From: Nitrosomonadales bacterium
GTDB taxonomy: Bacteria > Pseudomonadota > Gammaproteobacteria > Burkholderiales > Gallionellaceae
Length of the DNA stretch: 64,000 nucleotides
Assembly (NCBI GenBank): GCA_016199835.1
Contig: JACQFX010000067.1
Span: 1 to 64,000, forward strand
Direction of reading: 5' to 3'
The notes under the pieces were generated by a model. It saw nothing but the letters and a program-made list of their open reading frames with translations, was not told the origin of the DNA and searched no databases. Position 1 is the stretch's first letter. The number at the start of each line of letters is the position of its first letter. The position numbers were made by a program, and so were the translations under genes. This document shows positions 19,012 to 29,463 of this stretch, piece by piece.

Positions 19012-21657
19012 TTATACCTGTTTCAACATATCTATCGCATCTTGCCAGTTTAATGCACCGTCGACTGGAACCTGATCAAAAACCATTATGTAACGATAGC
19101 CACGGCCAACACAATCTTGCCATAGTTTGCCCAACTCCACCTTGGTGTCCGAGTCGTCATTTTGCAGATGCTCACCCTTAGTTTCAATCAATACCAATGT
19201 ATCGCGCTGTGTACGAACGATGAAGTCTGGGTAGTGATTGATCGGGCCATTGAGGCAAAAACCTCGTGTCTGATGATTGCGATGCCACCAGCGAATGCTT
19301 GGCGCTGTCGCCAACCAGTCGGCCATGCTGCTTTCCAGATTCGTGCTACGAGCGCGCTCTTCCCGCTCATAGAGGGTGTTGGCTGATGGAGTGTATAGCT
19401 CCACTGGGTGTACCTCGCTGGAGAGTGCATAACACGCGTCGGTAAATACCTCGGCTGTTCGCACCCAATGCACGAAAGATTTGCGGCGATAGCGCGCCAT
19501 TTCCAGTCGAACACGCTTCCTTACAGCCTCGACAAAAACGTGCTGCTGTTCAAGCAAATCTTCCATCTCTGCCGCCGACATTCGGTTCAGCAGCTTGTCG
19601 ATATAAGCGCGCAAGTCGGGTTCGCCTAACGGAGGCATCTTACCCAACCAATTACTGATTAAACCACCCAATTGTTTACGCTGCGACTCAGGCGAAAGAG
19701 TTGCCAGGTAATCGCGCAGTTTACGAACCTCGTGAGTCTTTAGAAGAACTCGTGTCGGCTCATAATCAGCCATCCCATCTGCATTCAATGTCTTCAGGTC
19801 AATCTGTGCCACGTCGCCGCCGTCAGCCAAATTTGGCTTAAAGTCGTTCACATCACAATCTGCTAGACGGAAGCGTTCCAGCAGCATGTCACGATCGAGC
19901 ATAGTGCCGCCATCAGTTTCAGCGAACAAGCTGCCTTCTGGCACGCGCCTGAAAAACTGCGGCAGGAGCAAGTTGGAGACTTCGGCTGCAAAGTCATTTC
20001 GTAGTGGGTAACTGTTCATCATTTCACGTTGCTCCGGAGCGATGTATTGACCACCAAGGTTTGCAGAAGCTTGGTCGAGATTGGCGCTAGCTTCCTCGCC
20101 ACATCGGAGCGTTGTAGCTATCGATGTATCTGTTGTTGTCGTGCCTCCTGTCAGACTTACTCCGTCAGTTGCGGAAACGTTTGTATTGGAATTGACCAGC
20201 GTTTGTGGCTGCAATTCTGGTTTGAATAAGTCGGAGATGGTTGCCGTGTTGTTTGGCTGTCCAGCAGAAGGTGCGCTGCTGTCAGTCTGTGACAAATCAG
20301 GAGTTCGAAAGTCGTTGCGACTGAAACCGGCACGATTGAGGGCAGCAACGATTTTTTCTAATGCTTGGGAGAATACTGCCGAGGCAGTGAGCACATAGCT
20401 CATATTCAGTGGTACGTAACCGTGTGGGCGGATATAAGGCTGCCGCAGGATGCGGCCAAGAATCTGCTCAACGTCGATAGCTGACGACCTGTCGGCTAAT
20501 GTTGCCAGCACATAAGCAAACGGGCAGTCCCAGCCTTCCTTGAGGGCGTTTACGGTAATCACGAAGCGTACCGGGCAGTTGTCCGCCAACAGATCAATGC
20601 CTTTTAGCTCGTCAATATTGGCAGTTTTGATTTTCACCCATGCCGGATCGATACCATGTTGTTTTACCAACTCATCGCGTAGCTTTTCATAAGTCAGACT
20701 GTCATCTTTGTTCTTTGGCTCTGCCTGGAACAACACGATAGGCCGAATATATGAACCCCCATTAGCTAGCTCTGCTTTCGCCTCAGCTTCAAGTCGCGTA
20801 CGCAGATCAATGGCGTGGGCGATTACCGTTGCACGATCTGACAGATTGCGAACTACTACCGGCAACTTGACCATATGCGCGTCGCGTAGCGCCATTGCAT
20901 CAACAAAACTGATTATATTGGTACCTTTACGCGGCGTTGCCGTCAGTTCTACAACGCAGCACGGCTTCAATCGAGCTAGCATCTCACGCGAAAGTTCAGA
21001 GGTTGCGTTATGGCTTTCATCAACGATTATCACTGGATTTAGGCTTGCGACAGCCGCAACCAGCGACTCCGGATCGATATCATCATCGGCTTCGTTTCCG
21101 GCAACGTCTGTGACGAACGACGCTAATGCCCCGTTCTGTTGGTAAAGCTTACGATCATCCTTATTTTTGGCGCGCAAACTGTCATAGGTTAGTACCGCTA
21201 TCACTACTTCATCACGCACAGAATCGGCATTGAACTGTCCACCACCAGCCAATAATTGCTCTTTCGACAATACGCTCCTCTGACCGCCAAATGCCGTTTG
21301 TAATGCTTGCCAGTAGCCATCTCCAACCGTGTTAAAGCGATTGAGAACTTGGTCTTTGATCGACAGTGACGGCACTAGCCAAATACAGAGGCGCGGATCG
21401 CCACGTCGTTTACCCAATGCATTCAATATTTCCTGCAATGCGTAAATACCAATCAGCGTCTTGCCGCCAGCAGTTGGAACCTTGGCGCATATCTGAGGCG
21501 CATTGTGTGGGTGTGGCTGGTATGGAGGCATACGTGCTGCACCTTTTTCATCCCAATGCACACGGTATGCAAAAGCAGGATCTTTGCATGCCTGCCAGCG
21601 TGCAAGGTATGAACGAAGGTCCTCCAGAACGATCTTTTGATATTTGTTTGGCTGCAT
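19012..21657 (-). CDS. res: Type III restriction endonuclease subunit (Res)
   Basis: 881 residues from ATG 21657, chosen because AAAGGA precedes it by a few bases and it lies 11 bases after the mod stop; a longer frame upstream overlaps mod and is unlikely. Superfamily 2 helicase motifs: KVPTAGGKTLIGIYAL (Walker A, near residue 50), VDESHNATSE (DExH), ELTATPRKG (motif III), KEGWDCPFAYVLATL and EQILGRILRQP (motif VI). Near the C-terminus HYPDFIVRTQRDTLVLIETKG forms a PD-x(n)-ExK nuclease site. Res translocates or switches on DNA and cleaves only in complex with Mod, so it depends on the phase-variable gene upstream. Confidence 0.93.
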   Translation of the reverse strand: MQPNKYQKIVLEDLRSYLARWQACKDPAFAYRVHWDEKGAARMPPYQPHPHNAPQICAKVPTAGGKTLIGIYALQEILNALGKRRGDPRLCIWLVPSLSIKDQVLNRFNTVGDGYWQALQTAFGGQRSVLSKEQLLAGGGQFNADSVRDEVVIAVLTYDSLRAKNKDDRKLYQQNGALASFVTDVAGNEADDDIDPESLVAAVASLNPVIIVDESHNATSELSREMLARLKPCCVVELTATPRKGTNIISFVDAMALRDAHMVKLPVVVRNLSDRATVIAHAIDLRTRLEAEAKAELANGGSYIRPIVLFQAEPKNKDDSLTYEKLRDELVKQHGIDPAWVKIKTANIDELKGIDLLADNCPVRFVITVNALKEGWDCPFAYVLATLADRSSAIDVEQILGRILRQPYIRPHGYVPLNMSYVLTASAVFSQALEKIVAALNRAGFSRNDFRTPDLSQTDSSAPSAGQPNNTATISDLFKPELQPQTLVNSNTNVSATDGVSLTGGTTTTDTSIATTLRCGEEASANLDQASANLGGQYIAPEQREMMNSYPLRNDFAAEVSNLLLPQFFRRVPEGSLFAETDGGTMLDRDMLLERFRLADCDVNDFKPNLADGGDVAQIDLKTLNADGMADYEPTRVLLKTHEVRKLRDYLATLSPESQRKQLGGLISNWLGKMPPLGEPDLRAYIDKLLNRMSAAEMEDLLEQQHVFVEAVRKRVRLEMARYRRKSFVHWVRTAEVFTDACYALSSEVHPVELYTPSANTLYEREERARSTNLESSMADWLATAPSIRWWHRNHQTRGFCLNGPINHYPDFIVRTQRDTLVLIETKGEHLQNDDSDTKVELGKLWQDCVGRGYRYIMVFDQVPVDGALNWQDAIDMLKQV

Positions 21658-21668
21658 GATCGTCCTTT

Positions 21669-23548
<1,880 letters not shown>

Positions 23549-23602
23549 ATCTCTCGCGATTAATGTGTTATCAGAATTACGCTCAAAATCTTATTGCTTG
23601 GT

Positions 23603-23631
23603 ATGCTACAAATTAAAGGAGCGGTTTCCAA
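23603..23631 (-). promoter_or_regulatory. Candidate mod promoter
   Basis: On the minus strand TTGGAA (23631-23626), 17-base spacer, TAGCAT (23608-23603), about 55 bases before the mod ATG and inside the 137-base gap after the LexA-like gene. Reasonable sigma-70 match, not verified. Confidence 0.4.
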
Positions 23632-23685
23632 GTAAACATCTACACATTGAAAACACCAATCAGTATTTAAGTTGCGCCGGATACA

Positions 23686-24261
23686 TCAATATTTCCTGAA
23701 GCTTCCTACCACCAACCCGAATATCTCCAAACTATCCTTCGCCCTGATCGGCGAATAAGCCTTGTTTCCAGGTTGCAGGTAGAAGCCACGCCTGTCGTGG
23801 GCCAGATACTTCACTGTGTACTCGTTATCTACGATGGCCACCACGATGTCGCCCGGTTTTGCCGGTGCACTTTTTTCTACGATCACCGTGTCACCCGGCA
23901 TGAGACCGGCATCTACCATGGAATCGCCCTTGACCGTGAGCAGCACTGTTCGCGCTGGACTCTTGATCAGATGCTCGTCAACGGATACCACCTGGCTAGA
24001 CGGATCATTCGCTGGTTGCGGCAAACCTGCGCGCACGCTGTCTGCAATCTCCCGCTCAAAGAACCGTTTACCTGGCTGCAAACGCCGATCTACACCTTGG
24101 CTCAAATAACCTGCCGCCGTCATCCGGTTGACCATTGCTGCAACTGCCGACGTGGATTTTAACCCGACAAGCTTGGCCACCGCAGTAAAAGATGGCAACA
24201 CCCGATGCTGGGCGTAATAGTCCTGAAGCTTGCCTAGATATTCTGTATCGCGATTTTGCAT
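23686..24261 (-). CDS. LexA-like self-cleaving repressor (S24 family)
   Basis: 191 residues from ATG 24261 (MQNRDTEYLGKLQDYY); a TTG at 24330 would add 23 residues. The N-terminal winged helix-turn-helix (VLPSFTAVAKLVGLKSTSAVAAMVNRM) is followed by a cleavage site with the Ala-Gly pair in SVRAGLPQP, the nucleophile in KGDSMVDAGL and the general-base Lys in EYTVKYLAHD. Such repressors cut themselves when RecA is activated by DNA damage. The N-terminal part differs from canonical LexA, so this is probably a second, element-borne repressor. It lies upstream of mod-res on the same strand and divergent from the transposase, so it may control both (inference). Its own promoter overlaps ATAGAA half-sites. 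Confidence 0.85.
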   Translation of the reverse strand: MQNRDTEYLGKLQDYYAQHRVLPSFTAVAKLVGLKSTSAVAAMVNRMTAAGYLSQGVDRRLQPGKRFFEREIADSVRAGLPQPANDPSSQVVSVDEHLIKSPARTVLLTVKGDSMVDAGLMPGDTVIVEKSAPAKPGDIVVAIVDNEYTVKYLAHDRRGFYLQPGNKAYSPIRAKDSLEIFGLVVGSFRKY

Positions 24262-24301
24262 GGCCTGATTGTATATGAATGTTTGCTTTATAAAAAGCGA
24301 T

Positions 24302-24339
24302 TTTATAGAAAGCTCTTTCCAATAGAACAATCATTCTAT
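24302..24339 (-). promoter_or_regulatory. Promoter and operator of the LexA-like gene
   Basis: Minus strand: TTGTTC (24330-24325), 17-base spacer, TATAAA (24307-24302). Overlapping it are three copies of a half-site: ATAGAA at 24305-24310 and 24322-24327, and the inverted TTCTAT at 24334-24339. This arrangement suggests autorepression. It does not resemble the CTGT-N8-ACAG SOS box of beta/gammaproteobacteria. Confidence 0.5.
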
Positions 24340-24379
24340 ATGATGAGCGCAAATCGAAAAGCGTTCACCACCAGTTGCC

Positions 24380-25405
24380 ATGAGCCAACATTTTCTTCTC
24401 TCAGCCAAAGCCCGCACGCTCTCCGTGCGCGAGGTGTTCGCGCTGAGCGACTGCGCGGCGTTTACCTTGTTTCGCGAGGCGCGTTGGGGTAAAGGCGAGG
24501 AAGTCGCCTGCCCGGCCTGCGGCGTTATCGGCAAGCACTATTTCAAGCCAACCCGGAAGCAATGGCAGTGCAAGGATTGCAACCACACGTTCTCTGTGAC
24601 CAGCGGGACGATCTTCGCCTTCCACAAGCTGCCGCTGCGTGTGTATCTGGCAGCCATCGCCATCTTCACCAATGCAGTAAAAGGTATTTCGGCACTGCAA
24701 TTTGGCCGCGACCTCGGCGTGCAGTACAAAACTGCCTTTGTGCTGGCACACAAGATCCGCGAATCGTTGATGGAGCAGCGCGACGATGCGCCGCTGTCCG
24801 GTGAAGTCCACATGGACGGCGCCTACGTCAACGGCCACATCCGCCCGAAGAACAAGAAGGAAGACCGCGTAGACCGGCGCTTGGCCAAGCATCAGAAGCC
24901 GGTCAAGCGCTGTGTGTTCGTGATGCGGGAGAAGTGCCAGGAGATTGCCGCCGATGCCGTGGCCGGTGCCGTCAAGACACTGACCTTCGTACTAAAGGGC
25001 GAGAATCAGGAGGACGTAGGCAACCTGGCGGATGCCTTTGTGAAAAAAGGCTCAGTGGTATGCGCAGACGAAAGCAACGCATACGATCCGCTTCATGCGA
25101 AGTTCGACACCCGGCGCGTGAATCACAGCGTCGAATACCGGGCCGACGATGGCACCACGAACAACTTGGCTGAAAGCTACTTCGCGCGCTTCCGCCGCAT
25201 GCAGTATGGGCAGACGCACATGTTCGGAAATCTGTATCTGGCCAATTACGCCAATGAAGCTGCGTACCGTGAGGACACTCGCCGCTGGGCCAACGGCAGG
25301 ATATTTACCGACATCATGAAGAAGTGCGCCCGCACGCTGACGAGCTGTGACTGGTGCGGGTACTGGCAGGGTAATAAGCGGCAGGAAGAAAGGCTTGCGG
25401 CTTAA
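24380..25405 (+). CDS. IS1595-family (ISXO2-like) transposase
   Basis: 341 residues. An N-terminal zinc ribbon (CPACGVIGKHYF...WQCKDCNHTFSVTSGTIF, about 48-80) is followed by the DDE-type catalytic domain: HMDGAYVNG (first Asp), VVCADESNAYDPL (second Asp) and TTNNLAESYFARFRRMQYG (third acidic/polar position), as in IS1595/ISXO2 transposases. The gene is complete. It lies inside the 25-bp inverted repeats but not close to either end, so it serves the whole 6,974-bp unit rather than a small IS of its own; no closer inverted repeats were seen around it. Confidence 0.93.
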   Translation: MSQHFLLSAKARTLSVREVFALSDCAAFTLFREARWGKGEEVACPACGVIGKHYFKPTRKQWQCKDCNHTFSVTSGTIFAFHKLPLRVYLAAIAIFTNAVKGISALQFGRDLGVQYKTAFVLAHKIRESLMEQRDDAPLSGEVHMDGAYVNGHIRPKNKKEDRVDRRLAKHQKPVKRCVFVMREKCQEIAADAVAGAVKTLTFVLKGENQEDVGNLADAFVKKGSVVCADESNAYDPLHAKFDTRRVNHSVEYRADDGTTNNLAESYFARFRRMQYGQTHMFGNLYLANYANEAAYREDTRRWANGRIFTDIMKKCARTLTSCDWCGYWQGNKRQEERLAA

Positions 25406-25827
25406 TTCAATACCCATCGAAAGGCGTTACCATCCCTTCCTGTCCGATGAACAGCGCCCTTCTTCTCCAGCCGATGGAGTGCGTCCAGGACTGTTTCACG
25501 CGCAGCCTTCAGGTCTGAATCGGGCAGCTTTTTCTTGTCCGCTATTTGCAGCGCTATTTCCAATGTGTTTAACGCGCATCCAGCCTCTCTTAATACTCCC
25601 AGAATAAGCCGGGACACTTCCCCGCGCCTAAAGATTCTATGCCCAGCTGCATAGCGCCTTGGTTCCAATTTGCGCAGGTCTATAGTCGGATCGAATAGCT
25701 TGATCGTCGCGTCAACATTCTTGAGTATTGCATCCAAGCGGTTAATCTCAAGAGCATGGTGCTCTAATTGACCAAGTATTTCCGAATGCTTTGCCATAAG
25801 ACCAGACAGAACGAGAGACTTTGCCAT
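25402..25827 (-). CDS. Winged-helix-like hypothetical protein in the transposon
   Basis: About 141 residues from MAKSLVLSGLMAKHSEILGQ; a start three codons upstream is possible. The first 50 residues are likely coiled coil (LEHHALEINRLDAILKNVDATIK). The rest (GEVSRLILGVLREAGCALNTLEIALQIADKKKL...VLDALHRLEKKGAVHRTGRDGNAFRWVL) reads as a winged helix ending in a beta wing. It may be a DNA-binding accessory protein of the transposon or an independent regulator. Its stop overlaps the transposase stop by four bases on the opposite strand. Function not known. Confidence 0.65.
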   Translation of the reverse strand: MAKSLVLSGLMAKHSEILGQLEHHALEINRLDAILKNVDATIKLFDPTIDLRKLEPRRYAAGHRIFRRGEVSRLILGVLREAGCALNTLEIALQIADKKKLPDSDLKAARETVLDALHRLEKKGAVHRTGRDGNAFRWVLN

Positions 25828-25887
25828 GATGCGCACCCCCTATCAATAATAGACAGGTGCAATTCTATGCGCTACGTGATTTCGTGC

Positions 25888-25912
25888 TTTGTGCGGCTGC
25901 TACATAATTCCG
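25888..25912 (-). repeat. Right terminal inverted repeat (25 bp)
   Basis: Reads TTTGTGCGGCTGCTAC... on the + strand and is the exact reverse complement of the left repeat. The TAAGCTGC octamer follows directly. Confidence 0.96.
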
Positions 25913-26132
25913 TAAGCTGCGCCTCCTTGCAGACTGGCTGGGAGTTTCTGCGGAATGGTTACGATTCGGTGATGGTGCGCGTACAGGTACGCATGTCGCC
26001 AGATCGGAACACGCTTACTACAACTCGCCGGACATGGAATTGCTCAGCAATATAAACAAGCTCAGCACAGAACATAAACAGGCCGTCAGAGAGATGGTGC
26101 TTACCTTGTTGCGCCTGGAGCACAAGCGTTAA
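25913..26132 (+). pseudogene. HTH (XRE-like) regulator, C-terminal part, cut off by the transposon
   Basis: Starting at the right copy of TAAGCTGC (25913-25920) the frame reads KLRLLADWLGVSAEWLRFGDG, the typical end of the helix-turn-helix domain, then a tail ending TLLRLEHKR at TAA 26130-26132. A stop lies just upstream inside the element and there is no start, so this half is not expressed as a protein. It completes the N-terminal half at 18746-18938. Confidence 0.88.
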
Positions 26133-26142
26133 GCGCAAGTAG

Positions 26143-26160
26143 GTGCGAATTCATTCGCAC
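26143..26160. repeat. Palindromic repeat between the regulator remnant and rsmA
   Basis: GTGCGAATTCATTCGCAC (8-bp arms) within GTAGGTGCGAA...CGCCCTAC. It may act as a terminator-like hairpin between the converging genes. Confidence 0.6.
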
Positions 26161-26174
26161 CCACGGGTTTCGCC

Positions 26175-26945
26175 CTACCCTCCGCCGGCAAGAGAATTCG
26201 CAATCCTTGCAAACTCGGCGACACCAAGGTTTTCGGCCCGCAACTGTGCATCGATTCCGAGTTGCTCGAAAGCGCCTTCATCGAGATAAGCTTTCAGCGT
26301 GTTGCGTAAAGTCTTGCGCCGCTGCCCGAACGCGGCCGCAACCACTTCGGCAAACAATTTTTCATCATGCACTGGCACTTCGCTCGCCGGTAACGGAATC
26401 ATGCGCACGATGGCCGAGTCCACCTTGGGCGCGGGGCGGAACGATTCGGGGGGAACGTCGAGCAATTTTTCCATATAGAAACGGTATTGCAGCATCACCG
26501 ACAAACGCCCGTAGGCGGGCGTGGAAGGTTCGGCCACCATGCGCTCCACCACTTCGTTCTGCAACATGAAGTGCATGTCGGTGATGCGTTCGGCGTAATC
26601 GGAAAAATGGAACAGCAGCGGCGAAGAGATGTTGTAGGGCAGGTTGCCCACAATACGCAGCGGCGCGGGCAGTTGCGCCAAGTCAAACTTCAGCGCATCA
26701 CCGGCATGGATGACGAGCTTGCCTTTGGGGTAATCGTTCTCCAGCCGCACTATGATGTCGCGGTCGATTTCCACCACGTGCAGTTGCTGGAGATGCTTGA
26801 TCAGCGGGCGCGTTAACGCACCGAGACCGGGGCCGATCTCCACCATGGTGTCGGTCGGTTCGGGACGGATGGCGCGGATGATGTCGGCGATGATCTGCTC
26901 ATCCACCAGAAAATTTTGTCCAAAACGTTTGCGGGCTTTATGCAA
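26175..26945 (-). CDS. rsmA: 16S rRNA dimethyladenosine transferase RsmA (KsgA)
   Basis: 256 residues from TTG 26945, chosen because the protein family begins (M)[12 protein letters not shown] and because TAGGAG precedes the TTG by seven bases. A GTG 17 codons upstream gives an extension unlike the family. Motifs: [11 protein letters not shown] (SAM site), [16 protein letters not shown] and [13 protein letters not shown] (catalytic NLPY). It dimethylates A1518 and A1519 of 16S rRNA. Two tiny ORFs immediately upstream repeat its first residues and are chained to it and to pdxA by overlapping stop/start codons. Confidence 0.94.
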   Translation of the reverse strand: MHKARKRFGQNFLVDEQIIADIIRAIRPEPTDTMVEIGPGLGALTRPLIKHLQQLHVVEIDRDIIVRLENDYPKGKLVIHAGDALKFDLAQLPAPLRIVGNLPYNISSPLLFHFSDYAERITDMHFMLQNEVVERMVAEPSTPAYGRLSVMLQYRFYMEKLLDVPPESFRPAPKVDSAIVRMIPLPASEVPVHDEKLFAEVVAAAFGQRRKTLRNTLKAYLDEGAFEQLGIDAQLRAENLGVAEFARIANSLAGGG

Positions 26946-26955
26946 AGCGCATCTC

Positions 26956-27039
26956 CTACTTATCGTTTCGGTGCAGGCTAATTTGTGCGTCAGCACAAGT
27001 TATGCCGAAGCCAAAACGCTTCCGTGCCTTATGGCTCAT
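26956..27039 (-). CDS. Leader mini-ORF 2 (27 aa) resembling the RsmA N-terminus
   Basis: ATG 27039 overlaps the stop of mini-ORF 1 (ATGA). It encodes [20 protein letters not shown]... and stops at TAG 26956, whose bases are part of the TAGGAG ribosome site of rsmA. HKARKRF is identical to RsmA residues 2-8 while the codons differ only at synonymous positions (CAT AAG GCA CGG AAG CGT TTT against CAT AAA GCC CGC AAA CGT TTT). Translation is likely because of the coupling signals but not proven. A 21-base hairpin (TGCCTTATG..CATAAGGCA, 27025-27045) covers its start. Confidence 0.6.
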   Translation of the reverse strand: MSHKARKRFGFGITCADAQISLHRNDK

Positions 27040-27128
27040 AAGGCATCTCCACAAAAGCGTTTCCGTGGAGACTCCTGCGCATAGCGCGTGATGTCGGAGC
27101 TAAACCTTTTGCGCGCTTTGTGCATCAT
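27036..27128 (-). CDS. Leader mini-ORF 1 (30 aa) with two RKRF motifs
   Basis: ATG 27128 overlaps the pdxA stop (ATGA). It encodes [20 protein letters not shown] followed by [10 protein letters not shown] and stops at 27036. HKARKRF again matches the RsmA N-terminus with only synonymous differences (CAC AAA GCG CGC AAA AGG TTT), and the second half repeats (A/P)RKRF(S/C)xD. It may be a duplicated gene start kept as a coupling device, or a regulatory leader peptide (inference). Confidence 0.6.
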   Translation of the reverse strand: MMHKARKRFSSDITRYAQESPRKRFCGDAL

Positions 27129-28120
27129 GCCGCACGCTCGTGCTGCGCCATGTCCGCTGCCATCTGGATCGCCTCCAGCAAGCTGCCCACTTCGGCCTTG
27201 CCCGTACCAGCCAGTTCCAGCGCCGTGCCATGATCCACCGAGGTGCGGATGATGGGCAGGCCCAGCGTCACGTTCACGCCGCGCCCGAAACTGGCATGCT
27301 TGAGCACCGGCAATCCCTGGTCGTGATACATCGCCAGCACGCAGTCGCATTGCGCCAGACGCTGCGGCGTAAACAATGTATCGGCAGGCAAGGGTGCGCT
27401 GACATCAAAACCTTCGACCCGCAACTTGTCCAGCACGGGAATCATCACTTCGATCTCTTCGCACCCGAGGTAGCCGTCTTCTCCTGCATGGGGGTTCAGG
27501 CCCGCCACCAGAATGCGCGGACGAGCGATGCCAAAACGCCGCTGGAGATCCTGCTGGATGATGCGCAACACATTTTCCAGCAGGACGGGAGTAATCGCAT
27601 CCGGCACCATGCGTAGCGCGAGGTGCGTGGTAGCCAGCGCTACGCGCATACCGCCGCCTGCGAGCATCATTACCACTTGTCGGGTATGTGTCTGCTCGGC
27701 GAGAAATTCCGTGTGGCCGGTAAACGGTATACCCGCATTGTTGATGACGCCCTTGTGTACGGGGGCAGTGACCATGCCGCCAAATTCGCCAGTCTGGCAG
27801 CCATGCACTGCCCGACTCAAAAGTTCGAGCACATAGCGACTGTTAACAGGATTCAGCTTGCCCGCTTGCACGGATTGCGTCAGCGGCATGTGCAGCACGC
27901 GCAAATGGCCTGGCGGAAGCGGAGAAATTTGATGTGGATCGTAATCGTGCAATTGCACGGCTATCCCAAGCTGGGCTGTGCGTTGTTGCAGCAGCGTCTT
28001 GTCGGCCAACACTACCAGTATCTGTTCATGTTCCCGCTGCGCCAACTGCAAACATAGGTCTGGACCGATGCCGGCGGGCTCGCCGGATGTAATCGCCAGC
28101 ACCGGAACCCGCTGCGTCAT
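27125..28120 (-). CDS. pdxA: 4-hydroxythreonine-4-phosphate dehydrogenase
   Basis: 331 residues. [18 protein letters not shown] at the N-terminus, [28 protein letters not shown] and [22 protein letters not shown] are PdxA signatures with metal-binding His residues. It makes the amino-acetone precursor of pyridoxal phosphate, the cofactor of hemL. The surA-pdxA-rsmA order is widely conserved; the ATG overlaps the surA stop. Confidence 0.95.
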   Translation of the reverse strand: MTQRVPVLAITSGEPAGIGPDLCLQLAQREHEQILVVLADKTLLQQRTAQLGIAVQLHDYDPHQISPLPPGHLRVLHMPLTQSVQAGKLNPVNSRYVLELLSRAVHGCQTGEFGGMVTAPVHKGVINNAGIPFTGHTEFLAEQTHTRQVVMMLAGGGMRVALATTHLALRMVPDAITPVLLENVLRIIQQDLQRRFGIARPRILVAGLNPHAGEDGYLGCEEIEVMIPVLDKLRVEGFDVSAPLPADTLFTPQRLAQCDCVLAMYHDQGLPVLKHASFGRGVNVTLGLPIIRTSVDHGTALELAGTGKAEVGSLLEAIQMAADMAQHERAA

Positions 28121-29445
28121 TGGCTCACAGTTTGTTCCAGGTGGTACTCGACGTAGGCGCGGTCGCGCAACTGGCGCAGCCAGTCCTGAAATGCCTCGTC
28201 GGATTTGAAGGTATGTATCGCCATGCGCGCCTGCTGTTTTTTCTGCTCGGTACTCACGTTGGCATTACGACGCTCCAGAACCTGAATCAAATGCCAGCCG
28301 AAACCGGATTGCACGGCGTCGCTCATCTGGCTGGGCTGCAAAGCATTCATCGCGCCTTCGAATTCAGGCACGGTATCGCCCGGCGATATCCATCCCAAAT
28401 CGCCGCCTTGCGAGGCGCTGCCATCCTCGGAATAACGTTTGGCCTGCTCGGCAAAATCGGCGCCCGATTCGATGCGTTGTTTGATCTCCAGCAACCGGTT
28501 CTTCGCATCGTTCTCCGGCACGGTTTCACTGGTTTTAATCAGGATGTGCCGGGCATGAGTTTGCGAGACAACCACCGGAACATCCTTGCTGCGCTTATCT
28601 ATCAATTTGAGAATGTGAAAACCGTTCGGGCTGCGCATCACCGGGCTGATCTCGCCGGGTTTCATTTTCTGCACGGCATCCAGAAACAATACCGGCACGC
28701 GATCTGCAGGGCGCCAACCGAGATTGCCGCCCTGCATGGCATCTTGGGCATCAGAAGTTCCGGCGGCCACCTGCGCGAAATCAGCCCCTCCCTGCAACTG
28801 CGCCAGCGCCTGTTCGGCTTTCTGGCGACTGGCTTGTATCTTGTCGGCACCAGCCTGTTCGGGCACCAGTACCAGAATATGCGCCATCTGATATTCCTCG
28901 CCCTTGCCCGGCTGTCTGGCCTGGGCAGCAAGATAGTTGTCCACTTCGCTGTCGCTGATCACCAGCTTGCTGTCCACCTCGCGTTCACGCAAGCGATTGG
29001 CGATGATTTCGCCACGGATTTCCTCACGAAATTTCTTGAACTCCACTCCATCCTGTTCCAGCTTGGTGCGGAACGCGGCCAGTGAAGGAAAGTTATTGTC
29101 CTGTGCGATGTGTTGCAGCGTCTTGTCCAGTTGCGCATCGTCTACGCGCACGCCGGTTTCCTTGGCAAATTGCGCCTGCAGCATATCCGTGATCATGCGC
29201 TCCAGCACCTGCTTTTCCAGCACATCCGGCGGCGGCAAGGCGGTGCCCTGCTTCTTTAACTGCTGCGTAATTCCACCAAACCGGTCAGAAAGTTCATAGC
29301 GCGTAATCACGTCATCGTTCACCACCGCAACGATTTTATCTACCAGTCTGCGTGGAGCCGATGAAGCCTGGGTATCGGCGGCAAAACTGCTAACCGAGCA
29401 GGCGCACCACAACAGGACTGCTTGTATCAACTTGCTTTGCGACAT
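28117..29445 (-). CDS. surA: Periplasmic chaperone/peptidyl-prolyl isomerase SurA
   Basis: 442 residues. Signal peptide ([15 protein letters not shown]), N-terminal SurA domain ([18 protein letters not shown]), then two parvulin domains, about 180-285 ([11 protein letters not shown]...[16 protein letters not shown]...[10 protein letters not shown]) and 295-395 (ARHILIKT...[20 protein letters not shown]...[13 protein letters not shown]). It escorts outer-membrane proteins, including LptD encoded just upstream. Confidence 0.95.
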   Translation of the reverse strand: MSQSKLIQAVLLWCACSVSSFAADTQASSAPRRLVDKIVAVVNDDVITRYELSDRFGGITQQLKKQGTALPPPDVLEKQVLERMITDMLQAQFAKETGVRVDDAQLDKTLQHIAQDNNFPSLAAFRTKLEQDGVEFKKFREEIRGEIIANRLREREVDSKLVISDSEVDNYLAAQARQPGKGEEYQMAHILVLVPEQAGADKIQASRQKAEQALAQLQGGADFAQVAAGTSDAQDAMQGGNLGWRPADRVPVLFLDAVQKMKPGEISPVMRSPNGFHILKLIDKRSKDVPVVVSQTHARHILIKTSETVPENDAKNRLLEIKQRIESGADFAEQAKRYSEDGSASQGGDLGWISPGDTVPEFEGAMNALQPSQMSDAVQSGFGWHLIQVLERRNANVSTEQKKQQARMAIHTFKSDEAFQDWLRQLRDRAYVEYHLEQTVSQ

Positions 29446-29463
29446 CTCGGGTTCTTTCTAAAA

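Noticed and set aside
24353-25435. Near-identical 20-base direct repeats (ATCGAAAAGCGTTCACC / ATCGAAAGGCGTTACC) on both sides of the transposase gene
   Set aside because: The right copy is coding sequence of the winged-helix gene, the match has mismatches and a gap, and no inverted repeats accompany it; the 25-bp ends further out explain the element better.
26946-26996. GTG start giving a 17-residue longer RsmA
   Set aside because: The extension has no family similarity and overlaps mini-ORF 2; the TTG at 26945 has a well-placed ribosome site and the family N-terminus.
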